Source: Flavobacteriaceae bacterium
GTDB lineage: Bacteria; Bacteroidota; Bacteroidia; Flavobacteriales; Flavobacteriaceae
Assembly (NCBI GenBank): GCA_024232495.1
Contig: JAAEPP010000201.1
Span: 1-55,429 of the forward strand
Length of the DNA: 55,429 nucleotides
Direction of reading: 5' to 3'
The position numbers were made by a program, and so were the translations under genes. This document shows positions 16,839-25,843 of this stretch, piece after piece; the stretch's first letter is position 1, and the number at the start of each line of letters is the position of its first letter. The notes beneath the pieces were generated by a model. The model searched no databases. It was not told the DNA's origin and saw only the letters and a program-made list of their open reading frames with translations.

Positions 16839-17126
16839 TTAATAAAACTTAGTAAAAAGTATAATTAACGCACTCATAACAGTGGCAAATAAAACTCCTC
16901 TGGCCCTGTATATTTGATTTTTTTTTATGAAAATAAAAAAAACAAATAGATTTAATATTGCTCCTAATGCTATAATATTTCCAATTACATTTGTTTCAAT
17001 TGCTTTATTGATAGTTTCCTCTAGACTAAAAGTAGAGAAAAAATAAATATACAGATAGCTTCCAGCTACATTAGAAATGATTCCAATTATTAAACCAATA
17101 AGCACTTCTTTTTTTAAAGTTTCCAA
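16839..17126 (-). CDS. Small conserved membrane protein between surE and lpxB
   Basis: The 95-residue product has three hydrophobic stretches (about residues 8-30, 48-68 and 75-92) separated by short charged turns such as KKNQIYRARG. It overlaps the 3' end of surE by 13 nt and its first codon is TTG (17126-17124). I recall flavobacterial homologues starting with a similar LKKEVLIGL segment at this position, which supports that start. It ends 2 nt before lpxB. Both overlaps point to translational coupling within a surE-lpxB operon. The function is unknown; an inner-membrane role connected with lipid A synthesis is only a guess from position. Confidence 0.75.
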   Translation of the reverse strand: METLKKEVLIGLIIGIISNVAGSYLYIYFFSTFSLEETINKAIETNVIGNIIALGAILNLFVFFIFIKKNQIYRARGVLFATVMSALIILFTKFY

Positions 17127-17890
17127 TTGCTAATGTTTTTAATGGCTTGATGCGCTGTTAAATCATATTGGGTTGGAGTAATAGATACATATCCATTTTC
17201 AAGAGCCCATTCGTCGGTGTCTTCTCCCTGATCGTTATTTACAAACTTTCCGCTAAGCCAATAATATTCTCTGCCTAATGGATTAGTTCTTTTGTCGAAT
17301 TTTTCTTCCCAAACACCATTCGCTTGTCTACATATTTTTATTCCTTTTAGTTTGGTGTTTGAAATTTTAGGAATATTTACATTTAAAACGACTCCTTTTG
17401 GCACTCCATTATTCAAACATTCTAAAGTGATTCTTTTTACAAATTCTCTTGAATGTGTAAAATCTGCATCTAATGAATAGTCTAGTAATGAAAAACCAAT
17501 AGCGGGTATACCTTGAGTTCCAGCCTCAACAGCTGCACTCATAGTTCCACTATAAATAACATTAATGGAAGAATTGCTACCATGATTTATCCCACTTACA
17601 CATAAGTCCGGTTTTCTTTTTAATATTTCATTGACTGCAATTTTTACACAATCAGCAGGTGTTCCGCTACAACTGTATTCAGATTGTGGTTCATTTTTAT
17701 TGATAACAATAGGTTCGCAATAAAGAGTATTGTTGATAGTTATTGCATGTCCCATACCGCTTTGTGGAGAATCTGGAGCAACTACCACTACATCGCCAAA
17801 ATCATTCATTATATCTATCAAAAAGCGAATGCCTGGAGCATTAATTCCATCATCATTAGTAACTAGAATTAGAGGTTTTTTTGAATTCAT
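17114..17890 (-). CDS. surE: SurE, 5'/3'-nucleotidase
   Basis: The 258-residue protein carries the SurE metal and phosphate site: LVTNDDGINAPGI at the N-terminus with the paired Asp residues, PDSPQSGMGHAIT with the Ser-Gly loop, and SGTPADCV plus SGINHGSN further on. SurE hydrolyses nucleoside monophosphates and is a metal-dependent cytosolic enzyme linked to stationary-phase survival. It is the first gene of a minus-strand run with a small membrane protein, lpxB, an NlpC lipoprotein and comEC. The divergent 159-bp region towards the tail-specific protease gene presumably holds both promoters. Confidence 0.94.
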   Translation of the reverse strand: MNSKKPLILVTNDDGINAPGIRFLIDIMNDFGDVVVVAPDSPQSGMGHAITINNTLYCEPIVINKNEPQSEYSCSGTPADCVKIAVNEILKRKPDLCVSGINHGSNSSINVIYSGTMSAAVEAGTQGIPAIGFSLLDYSLDADFTHSREFVKRITLECLNNGVPKGVVLNVNIPKISNTKLKGIKICRQANGVWEEKFDKRTNPLGREYYWLSGKFVNNDQGEDTDEWALENGYVSITPTQYDLTAHQAIKNISNWKL

Positions 17891-18049
17891 TATAAGTTTT
17901 TACTTTAGCTAAAATACATAATAATTACTTCTGAATAATTGTTTTAATAGCTTAAGTATTGTTCCTCTTGCTTTAACAAAAAATTAGTATCATTTCTGAC
18001 TCACAGGCAGTATATTTTACATAATTTAGTTGTTGATAAAAAATGAGTT

Positions 18050-20209
18050 ATGAGAATTATGAAAAAGAATTTTAAAGTTTTACTTGTTGCTGTTTTTGTG
18101 GCGATTGCTTCTTGTAGTTTTACTACCAAGAAGTTTGACAATCCAGAAAAAGATAAGTTACTCATAGATTTAATTACGTACGTCTTGGAAAAAGGACATT
18201 ATAGTCCCAAGGATATGGATGATGCTTTCTCAAGAAATATTTACAAAAATTTTATAGATGGCGTAGATCCATTAAAGCGTTATTTTTTAAATTCAGATAT
18301 TGAGGAATTTAAACAGTATGAAACTGCTATTGATGATCAGATTAAAATAAAAGACGTCACTTTTTTCAAGCTAGTATATACACGTCTGACTGAGAGAATT
18401 GCCCAAATAGAAAAAATATATCCTCGGATTTTAGAACTGCCATTTAATTATAGTATTGATGAAGAATTGAATGTAGATTATGATAAAATAACATATCCAA
18501 ATAATATAAAAGCACTTGAAAATCGCTGGAGAAAACAACTTAAATTTACCACTATTTCAAATTATTACGATCTAATCGAAGAAAACGGAACTAATCTAAA
18601 TGAGAAATCTACTGAAGGGAAAAGTGAGGACTTCGAAAATCCTAAAAGTTTGAGTGAAATTGAAATAGAAGCAAGAGAAAATACAAAAAGTTCCATGAGT
18701 GAATATTTTGATTTTGTGAATGATTTAGAGAGTAAAGATTATTTTGGTATATTTTTAAATACCATAGTTGAAGAATTTGATCCTCACACTAACTATTTTG
18801 CTCCCTCTGATAGAGATCGTTTCGAATTACAAATGTCAGGTAAATTAGAAGGGATAGGAGCTAGATTACAAAAGAAAAATGATTACATAAAAATTGTAGA
18901 AGTGATATCAGGTGGTCCTGCATGGCGTGGTGAGCACGTAGAAGTAGGTGATATGATTATGAAGGTGAGACAAGAAAGTGAAAAAGAAGCAGTAAGTATA
19001 ATTGGAATGCGCTTGGACGATGCAGTAAAATTAATTAAAGGCCCAAAAGGGACGAAGGTAATACTAACTATCAAGCGTGTAGACGGTAGTATCGAAGAAG
19101 AAATAATTATCAGAGATGTAGTTGAAATAGAAGAAACCTACGCAAAATCGGCCCTTATCAAAAAGGAAGATAAAAACTATGGATTGATTGATTTACGTCA
19201 ATTTTATTTTGACATGCAAAATTATAAGGAGCGAAATGCCGCAAGTGATGTAAAAAAAGAAATTATAAGATTGAAAAAAGAAGGAATGGAAGGTCTTATT
19301 ATTGATTTACGTGGAAATGGCGGTGGTTCTCTAAGAACAGCGGTTGATATGGCTGGACTTTTCATTAAAGAAGGTCCAATTGTCCAAGTAGCTTCTTCGG
19401 GTAGTAAAAAAGAAGTGTTAAACGATAATGATGACGAAATTGTTTGGAATGGTCCTTTGGTAATATTGGTAAATGAGCTTTCAGCTTCAGCTTCAGAAAT
19501 TTTAGCAGCTGCAATGCAGGATTACAAAAGAGCTATAGTCGTTGGGTCTAAGCAATCTTATGGTAAAGGAACGGTTCAAAATTTATTAGATTTAAATCAA
19601 TGGCTTCGTAATAATGAAATGGGTGACATGGGTTCTTTAAAACTAACAACTCAAAAATTTTATAGAGTCAATGGAGGTTCAACACAACTGGAAGGAGTTA
19701 AAAGTGATGTTGTCATGGCAGATCGTTACAGTTATATAGATATTGGAGAAAAAGATTATGACAACCCCTTGCCCTATGATAAAATCGAGCCTGCAAATTA
19801 TGAAGTTTGGAACGGGAACATAGATTACGAGAAAACAATTAGTAGAAGCGTTGAGCGAATAACTAAAAGCCAACAACTTAAATTAATTGATGAGAATGCA
19901 CAATGGATAAAAAATCGTCGCGATGTTACAACCGTTAACTTAAATTACGAATCCTACAAAAAAGATATAGAAAGCAGAATCGATGAAACTAAAAAGTTTG
20001 ACTCAATAGATAATTATGATAATAAATTAATATATGAATCTTTACCTTTTGAAATTGAACTCATGAAACAAGATTCAACTCTTTTTGAAAAAAGAAAACG
20101 ATGGCATAAAAGTTTAGGTAATGACATTTACATAGAAGAAGGCATTAATATATTACAAGATCTAAAGTCAACCAATAATAACGGTAAACTAGCTAATGTT
20201 AGAGATTAA
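18050..20209 (+). CDS. Tail-specific (carboxy-terminal processing) S41 protease with PDZ domain
   Basis: The 719-residue protein resembles Prc/Tsp. It has an N-terminal lipoprotein-like signal (ATG at 18050 or 18059, Cys in IASCSF), an N-terminal helical domain, a PDZ domain at about 255-345, and an S41 catalytic core with ELSASASEILAAAMQDY. By spacing against E. coli Prc the catalytic Ser is about residue 480 and the Lys about 506 in SYGKGT, with one extra residue between them. A charged C-terminal domain of the DUF3340 type follows. Such proteases trim or degrade periplasmic proteins from the C-terminus, including peptidoglycan hydrolases. The next gene begins 28 nt later. Confidence 0.9.
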   Translation: MRIMKKNFKVLLVAVFVAIASCSFTTKKFDNPEKDKLLIDLITYVLEKGHYSPKDMDDAFSRNIYKNFIDGVDPLKRYFLNSDIEEFKQYETAIDDQIKIKDVTFFKLVYTRLTERIAQIEKIYPRILELPFNYSIDEELNVDYDKITYPNNIKALENRWRKQLKFTTISNYYDLIEENGTNLNEKSTEGKSEDFENPKSLSEIEIEARENTKSSMSEYFDFVNDLESKDYFGIFLNTIVEEFDPHTNYFAPSDRDRFELQMSGKLEGIGARLQKKNDYIKIVEVISGGPAWRGEHVEVGDMIMKVRQESEKEAVSIIGMRLDDAVKLIKGPKGTKVILTIKRVDGSIEEEIIIRDVVEIEETYAKSALIKKEDKNYGLIDLRQFYFDMQNYKERNAASDVKKEIIRLKKEGMEGLIIDLRGNGGGSLRTAVDMAGLFIKEGPIVQVASSGSKKEVLNDNDDEIVWNGPLVILVNELSASASEILAAAMQDYKRAIVVGSKQSYGKGTVQNLLDLNQWLRNNEMGDMGSLKLTTQKFYRVNGGSTQLEGVKSDVVMADRYSYIDIGEKDYDNPLPYDKIEPANYEVWNGNIDYEKTISRSVERITKSQQLKLIDENAQWIKNRRDVTTVNLNYESYKKDIESRIDETKKFDSIDNYDNKLIYESLPFEIELMKQDSTLFEKRKRWHKSLGNDIYIEEGINILQDLKSTNNNGKLANVRD

Positions 20210-20237
20210 TTTAATAATTTTATGATTAAATTAGCAT

Positions 20238-21344
20238 GTGAAAAATTCCTCAACATCACTAACAAAATTAACGCTGCAAAAGTTTAAAAGAAACTCATGG
20301 GGCGTTTTTAGTTTTATCTTTTTATGTGCCTGTACATTTCTTGCTTTATTTGCCTATGTTCTAGCTCCTGATGATTCTAAAAATGCCAATCAAATGCATT
20401 TATCAATTCACTCGAAGTCTCCCGGATTTAAGGTCAAAATGCTAAAAATACCTTATGCTGAAGAAGAACAAAATTCTTTTTCAGAATTTTTTATCGGAAA
20501 AAAAAATACTGCGCTGGAAATTCCTATTTCTGATTATATAATTCAGGATGATTTACTACGAATTACAGAATATAATGACGAAGGAGTAGATGGAATTATC
20601 AAAGATTACCCTAGTTCGTTGTTTTTTAAAGCAGATGACATTAATAAAGTCCCCGAGTTATATATTGCAGAAAAACACTTTTTATTAGGAACTGATAAAT
20701 ACGGTAGAGACCTCCTTAGTCGGATGCTTATAGGGATTCGTATTTCATTAGCTATTGGATTTGTATCGGTCTTTATTTCGCTGATCATTGGGATATCTAT
20801 GGGTGCTATTGCTGGTTATTTTGGAGGTAAAGTTGATGCATTCATTATGTGGGTTATAAATGTTACATGGTCCATACCTACTCTTTTATTAGTCATAGCA
20901 ATTACATTGGCTTTAGGTAAAGGTTTTTGGCAAGTCTTCATAGCAGTAGGATTGACTATGTGGGTAGAAGTTGCACGTGTTGTCAGAGGTCAGGTAATGA
21001 GTGTAAAACAAATGCAATATGTAAACGCCGCAAAAGCATTAGGGTTTAATAATTTTAGAATTATAACAAAACATATTTTACCAAATAGTATGGCTCCTGT
21101 GATTATTATTTCGGCAGCAAACTTTGCTGCAGCTATACTTATAGAAAGCGGCCTAAGCTTCCTAGGAATTGGAGCTCAACCACCAATGCCAAGTTGGGGC
21201 GGTATTATTAAGGATCATTATTCTTATATAATCCTAGGGAAACCTTATTTAGCTATTATTCCTGGTCTTGCAATAATGAGCTTGGTGACTGCTTTTATGT
21301 TAATAGGCAATGCTTTAAGGGATGCTCTTGATGTTAAAAATTAA
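20238..21344 (+). CDS. DppC/OppC-like ABC transporter permease, orphan
   Basis: The 368-residue protein begins with GTG (20238). Its C-terminal two-thirds is a binding-protein-dependent permease domain with about five helices and the EAA-type loop AAKALGFNNFRIITKHILPN that docks the ATPase. After the first membrane helix there is an unusually long non-membrane segment (about residues 45-145), including YAPDD-like and SIHSKSPGFKV stretches, longer than in typical DppC. Normal di/oligopeptide systems need a DppB partner, a binding protein and ATPases. None is adjacent, so the partners must be encoded elsewhere. It converges on rodA with a 12-nt gap. Confidence 0.85.
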   Translation: MKNSSTSLTKLTLQKFKRNSWGVFSFIFLCACTFLALFAYVLAPDDSKNANQMHLSIHSKSPGFKVKMLKIPYAEEEQNSFSEFFIGKKNTALEIPISDYIIQDDLLRITEYNDEGVDGIIKDYPSSLFFKADDINKVPELYIAEKHFLLGTDKYGRDLLSRMLIGIRISLAIGFVSVFISLIIGISMGAIAGYFGGKVDAFIMWVINVTWSIPTLLLVIAITLALGKGFWQVFIAVGLTMWVEVARVVRGQVMSVKQMQYVNAAKALGFNNFRIITKHILPNSMAPVIIISAANFAAAILIESGLSFLGIGAQPPMPSWGGIIKDHYSYIILGKPYLAIIPGLAIMSLVTAFMLIGNALRDALDVKN

Positions 21345-21356
21345 TTTAACAGGATA

Positions 21357-22604
21357 CTAATGGTTAATGTAATTAGAGGCATCTAGCCTGATAAATATAA
21401 AAAGTAATATAGTAAAGCCCCAAAGTCCCGAGCCACCATAGCTAAAAAATGGCAATGGGATGCCAATGGTTGGTAATAACCCTGAAACCATTCCAATATT
21501 TATAAAAAAATGAAAAAATAATATTGACGCTACGCTGTACCCGTAAATTCTACTAAATTGAGATTTCTGTCTCTCCGATAAAATTAGCAAGCGTATGATT
21601 AAGAATAAAAAAAGTACTACAACTCCCATACTTCCTATAAAGCCCCATTCTTCTCCTACGGTACTAAAAATATAATCTGTATCCTGTTCCGGCACAAATT
21701 TACCTTTAGTTTGTGTTCCTTGTAGCCAACCTTTTCCGGTCCATCCACCACTACCAATCGCAATTTCACTTTGATTGGTGTTATATCCAATACTTTTGGT
21801 GTCAACTTGTTTTCCTAAAACTATATTAAAACGATCTCTATGTCGTTGTTCTAGAACGTTTTCAAAGATAAAATTAACAGAAATTGAAAAGCCAATACAA
21901 GCAACTGCTAAAATTCCATACTTAAAGATGGATTTTTTTTCACTTTTAAAAATTATAATTCCTGTTATTAATAATATTAGCAAGGAAACCCAGACCGTCC
22001 CAAACGATAATGTAGCAACAAATAAAGCAGCTACAATAAAACTAAATAACAAATATATGGTAGGTAGTCCTTCTCTGTATAATGCAAAAATTAGTGCTAA
22101 ATAGACCAGTGCGCTTCCAGGATCTGGTTGCGGGATTATTAAAATAGCTGGTAAAAAAACAATAATTAAAGATTTTATTTGATCTTGATATGTTAATAGA
22201 TCAATTTGAATATCACTCACGTATTTTGCCAATGCAAGTGAAGTAGCAACTTTAGCAAATTCACTAGGTTGAATTGTGAATCCACCAACAGCATACCAGG
22301 AGGTAGCTCCATTAATATTTTTACCAAAAAGAAATAATCCAAGAAGTGAAAAGAGTGCTATTAGATATATAATACTTGAAAATCTTTCATAAAATTTTGC
22401 TTCAATAGCGAGTATAAAAATAATTAATAGCACACTCAGACAAATAAACATCAATTGTTTTGTGTACACCTGTTTTACATCAAAAAAACTTGTAGAGGCT
22501 TCATTAAAAGACGCAGAATATATGTTAATCCAACCAATAGCAACTAAAGCTATATAAATAAATATAGTAACCCAGTCATATTTTGATCCTTTAGTTTTAA
22601 GCAT
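21357..22604 (-). CDS. rodA: RodA, elongasome SEDS glycosyltransferase
   Basis: The 415-residue polytopic protein has the features of the SEDS (FtsW/RodA/SpoVE) family, including the loop GGWTGKGWLQGTQTKGKFVP with its conserved Gly/Lys residues and the C-terminal GIPLPFFSYGGSGL. RodA polymerises peptidoglycan glycan strands during cell elongation together with PBP2. The ATG overlaps the mrdA stop codon as TAATG, so synthesis of the two partners is coupled. It is the last gene of the purH/mreBCD-mrdA-rodA run. Confidence 0.94.
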   Translation of the reverse strand: MLKTKGSKYDWVTIFIYIALVAIGWINIYSASFNEASTSFFDVKQVYTKQLMFICLSVLLIIFILAIEAKFYERFSSIIYLIALFSLLGLFLFGKNINGATSWYAVGGFTIQPSEFAKVATSLALAKYVSDIQIDLLTYQDQIKSLIIVFLPAILIIPQPDPGSALVYLALIFALYREGLPTIYLLFSFIVAALFVATLSFGTVWVSLLILLITGIIIFKSEKKSIFKYGILAVACIGFSISVNFIFENVLEQRHRDRFNIVLGKQVDTKSIGYNTNQSEIAIGSGGWTGKGWLQGTQTKGKFVPEQDTDYIFSTVGEEWGFIGSMGVVVLFLFLIIRLLILSERQKSQFSRIYGYSVASILFFHFFINIGMVSGLLPTIGIPLPFFSYGGSGLWGFTILLFIFIRLDASNYINH

Positions 22605-24481
22605 TAATAATTAATTTTAAAGGGTTTTCCTGAATAAGGTTTTTCATATTCTTCCATAAGACTACCATCTAGAACGAAGTTTTCCATATCTGTTCTAGTT
22701 ATTTCTCCTTTTAAATATTTTTCAATCATTAGTCCAGCTATTCTTCCTGCCCATCTTGAACCCCAATAACCGTTTTCAATAATAACTGCTATGGCAATTT
22801 TAGGGTTTTCTTTTGGTGCAAAAGCAACAAAAATAGAATGATCAGTTAGTTGAACTCGCTTTCCATCAATCTTTGTATAATTTTCTGCAGTTCCTGTTTT
22901 TCCACAAATTTCGATACCCGGTATTTGTATGTTTTTTGCGGTCCCTTCATTGTAAACTTCAAACATTCCTTCAATAACTGGATCAAAGTGTTTTTCTTCA
23001 ATTGTTGTATTATACCGTTTGGTATATTTTGAAGGAATGGTGTCAATAGTATTTATTTTTTTAATAATGTGTGGCTTGTAATACCACCCTTTATTCGCAA
23101 TAGTAGCCGTAAAATTTACCATTTGCATTGGAGTAAGTATAACTTCTCCTTGGCCAATAGCATTTGAAATGGTAGCACTAGCGTACCATTTGTATTTTGG
23201 AAATTGATACCATTTATTATAAAATTCAGATGATGGAATTAATCCTTTCTTTCCTGGAGGTAAATCATATCCTATATAATTGCCTAATCCAAAACTCATT
23301 AAATGTCTTTTCCAATTATCAATTCCCTCCTGGGGTGTCGAAAATTTTTCCAAAGTTCTCTTGTAAATTTTACAGAAATAAGTGTTACACGAATTGGCTA
23401 ATCCTTCAGACATATTTAATGGTGTTTTGTGAAGATGGCAACCAAGATTTTTCTTTCCACCATAATTGTAGCTACCTTGACAAATTAACTTTTCATCTTT
23501 ATGAACAACCTCTTCTTGCATTCCAATTAATGCAGTTAAAGTTTTAAAAGGTGACCCCGGAGGATATTCTCCTTGTAACACTCTATCAAATAAAGGTCTT
23601 GATATAGTATCGTACCATAATTTTGTGAAGTTTTTTGAGCGCTCTCTTCCAACTAATAATTTTGGATCATAGTTAGGAGCAGATATTAAAGCTAATATTT
23701 CTCCAGTCGAGGGTTCTAATGCTACAATCCCGCCTCGTTTATTAGTCAATAACTTTTCGCCATATTCCTGAAGACGAGAATCTATGGTAAGTGTAATATC
23801 TTTTCCGTTGATTGGTATGGTATCAAAAACTCCTTCTTGGTAGGAGCCAATTTCTCTGTTAAAACGATCCATTTGAAGATGTTTTACCCCTTTTTTGCCT
23901 CGCAGGATATTTTCATATTCCATTTCTACACCAGCTTTACCGATTAAATCTCCCATTTGATAGTAGGAGTTTTTGTCTATGATGGTTTTATTTACCTCTG
24001 CGATGTATCCAAATACATTTGCAGAGTTTGCAACTTGATATTCTCTTAAAGATCTTTTCTGTATATAAAAACCCTTATATTTCCACATTTTTTCTGAAAG
24101 GTAGGCGTATTCGTCTTTAGTAAATTGTGATACTACCACAGATGGTAATCTCGGAGAATAAATTTTTGCTCTCTTTAGAATATTATCATATTTTTCTTCA
24201 GTAATTTTTAATAATTCACAGAACTCTTTTTTTAATTCGGAACTAAATGAGTCTATATTTTTTGGAATTACCATAACATCATAAGATGGTTGATTAGAAA
24301 CCAATAGTTCTCCATTCCGATCAAATATAAAACCACGTTGGGGGTAGTCAAATACTTTTTTTACTGCATTATTTTGAGATGATATTTGTGAGGAGGTATC
24401 CAAAACTTGAAGGTAAAAAAGTCTAGCGGAGATTATTAATCCGGTAACAATAACCAGGAGGAAGAATAAATATTTTCTCAA
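22604..24481 (-). CDS. mrdA: Penicillin-binding protein 2 (transpeptidase)
   Basis: The 625-residue protein has a single N-terminal membrane anchor, a PBP dimerisation domain (about 45-215) and a transpeptidase domain. All three active-site motifs are present: Ser310-x-x-Lys313 in GSPFK, Ser364-Cys-Asn366 in ANSCNTY, and Lys528-Thr-Gly530 in CGKTGTAE. PBP2 cross-links new peptidoglycan in the elongasome with RodA, whose gene overlaps its stop codon by one base. mreD ends one base before its start. Length and motifs are normal. Confidence 0.95.
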   Translation of the reverse strand: MRKYLFFLLVIVTGLIISARLFYLQVLDTSSQISSQNNAVKKVFDYPQRGFIFDRNGELLVSNQPSYDVMVIPKNIDSFSSELKKEFCELLKITEEKYDNILKRAKIYSPRLPSVVVSQFTKDEYAYLSEKMWKYKGFYIQKRSLREYQVANSANVFGYIAEVNKTIIDKNSYYQMGDLIGKAGVEMEYENILRGKKGVKHLQMDRFNREIGSYQEGVFDTIPINGKDITLTIDSRLQEYGEKLLTNKRGGIVALEPSTGEILALISAPNYDPKLLVGRERSKNFTKLWYDTISRPLFDRVLQGEYPPGSPFKTLTALIGMQEEVVHKDEKLICQGSYNYGGKKNLGCHLHKTPLNMSEGLANSCNTYFCKIYKRTLEKFSTPQEGIDNWKRHLMSFGLGNYIGYDLPPGKKGLIPSSEFYNKWYQFPKYKWYASATISNAIGQGEVILTPMQMVNFTATIANKGWYYKPHIIKKINTIDTIPSKYTKRYNTTIEEKHFDPVIEGMFEVYNEGTAKNIQIPGIEICGKTGTAENYTKIDGKRVQLTDHSIFVAFAPKENPKIAIAVIIENGYWGSRWAGRIAGLMIEKYLKGEITRTDMENFVLDGSLMEEYEKPYSGKPFKINY

Positions 24482-24482
24482 T

Positions 24483-24986
24483 TTATTTTTTACTAAATAA
24501 GGTGATAATACACAAAATTATAATAATGCTAAAGATACTCGAAAATAAAATTGAATTTAAAAATAATAAAAAATGATTTACATTGAATATTTCTAAAGCA
24601 AATAATATAAAATGATGAAAAAACACCATGGATCCCACATAAATAATCTGTTTTAGATAATCTTCATTACTAATTTTAATGGTATTGTACTCATAGCTTA
24701 TTCCGAATGAATATTTCAAGACAAAAGGTCGAATAAAAGCAATAAAAACTGAAGCAGCTGCATGAATGCCGCCAGAATCACTAAAGAAATCGACAAATAA
24801 TCCTAATAAAAAACTTAAAAAAATAAGTAAGCTTTTATTAGCTGAAAATGGATAAATAATAATAAAAAGAATATATAAATAAGGATTTATATAACCGAAA
24901 AGGTTTATTTGATTTAAGAGGAGAACTTGAACTATAACTAGTAAAATAAAGCGAGCTATATTTACAAAAATCAGATTATTCAACAT
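24483..24986 (-). CDS. mreD: MreD, rod-shape-determining membrane protein
   Basis: The 167-residue protein is almost entirely hydrophobic, with about five membrane segments and the conserved G-x-x-x-D in LLGLFVDFFSDSGGIHAA, as in MreD proteins. It overlaps the 3' end of mreC by 11 nt and ends one base before mrdA. It bridges MreC and the cytoplasmic elongasome parts in the inner membrane. Sequence conservation in MreD is low, so the call rests on size, topology and gene order, which agree well. Confidence 0.88.
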   Translation of the reverse strand: MLNNLIFVNIARFILLVIVQVLLLNQINLFGYINPYLYILFIIIYPFSANKSLLIFLSFLLGLFVDFFSDSGGIHAAASVFIAFIRPFVLKYSFGISYEYNTIKISNEDYLKQIIYVGSMVFFHHFILFALEIFNVNHFLLFLNSILFSSIFSIIIILCIITLFSKK

Positions 24987-25803
24987 CTTTAATTTCTTTT
25001 TCTAGATTGATTATCTCATTTGCATCAATATTATTTATTAAGTATACATGTTCAAGATTGGTCATATCATTAAACAGTTGTATGTTTAAATATTTTGAAT
25101 TTTTATCCTCAGTCATCTTAAAGTTTTTTACTGTTCCAATCAATATTCCTTCAGGGAAAATCGTTGATTTCCCCCCAGTAACTATAGTGTCACCAATTGT
25201 AACAGGAGCTAATCTGGGAATATCTATTAATTGTACAATATTTGGATCAACGGTATTCCAAATTAAAGAACCAAAATGCTTCGACTTTTTAAGCTTTGCA
25301 TTTATTTGACTATTGGTATTTAAAATTGATTGAATAGTGGCATATTTCTTAGATATATTATCAACAATTCCAACGATTCCTTTTGATGTCACAACACCTA
25401 AGTCTATTTTTAAACTATCATTTGTTCCTTTGTTTATAGTAAGGTTATTTTTAGTTTTTGAGTAAGAATTATTAATCACTTTTGCGTGATAAAAATAATA
25501 TTTCGAGTTAATCGAAGCGGTATCTACCTCATAATGTGAGAATTTATTTTTATAAAATTCTATTTTTTTTCGAATCCTATTGTTCTCCTCTATTAAGATT
25601 GTATTTTGTTTTTTTAAACTAAAATAACTAGTTATGGAGCTTTTTAAATCATAAAAGCTTCCAATTACATAATTAGAGGAGTTTACAAATTTGTTTTTAT
25701 GATAAGAATGTGACTGTACAGTAAGAAAAATAGAGATTGAAAACAAGAGTATGAATAACAGAAAATTTTTGTTTCGTATAAAGAAAAATAGAATCTGCTG
25801 CAT
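24976..25803 (-). CDS. mreC: MreC, periplasmic elongasome scaffold
   Basis: The 275-residue protein has one N-terminal membrane anchor (about residues 10-30), a short coiled-coil segment (around LIEENNRIRKKIEFYKNKF) and a C-terminal beta-rich domain typical of MreC, including GIVGIVDNISKKYATIQSIL and GDTIVTGGKSTIFPEGILIG. MreC activates PBP2 and links it to MreB/MreD. It lies between mreB (40-nt gap) and mreD (11-nt overlap). The identification rests on domain pattern and operon order together. Confidence 0.93.
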   Translation of the reverse strand: MQQILFFFIRNKNFLLFILLFSISIFLTVQSHSYHKNKFVNSSNYVIGSFYDLKSSITSYFSLKKQNTILIEENNRIRKKIEFYKNKFSHYEVDTASINSKYYFYHAKVINNSYSKTKNNLTINKGTNDSLKIDLGVVTSKGIVGIVDNISKKYATIQSILNTNSQINAKLKKSKHFGSLIWNTVDPNIVQLIDIPRLAPVTIGDTIVTGGKSTIFPEGILIGTVKNFKMTEDKNSKYLNIQLFNDMTNLEHVYLINNIDANEIINLEKEIKDVE

Positions 25804-25843
25804 AAGATATTCTAATCACAGAGTAGTTAACAATTGATGATTT

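Noticed and set aside
20207-20233. 9-bp inverted repeat TAATTTAAT / ATTAAATTA across the protease stop and just before the permease GTG start.
   Set aside because: All A/T and short; such repeats are expected by chance in this composition. It could weakly affect permease translation, but I cannot support it.
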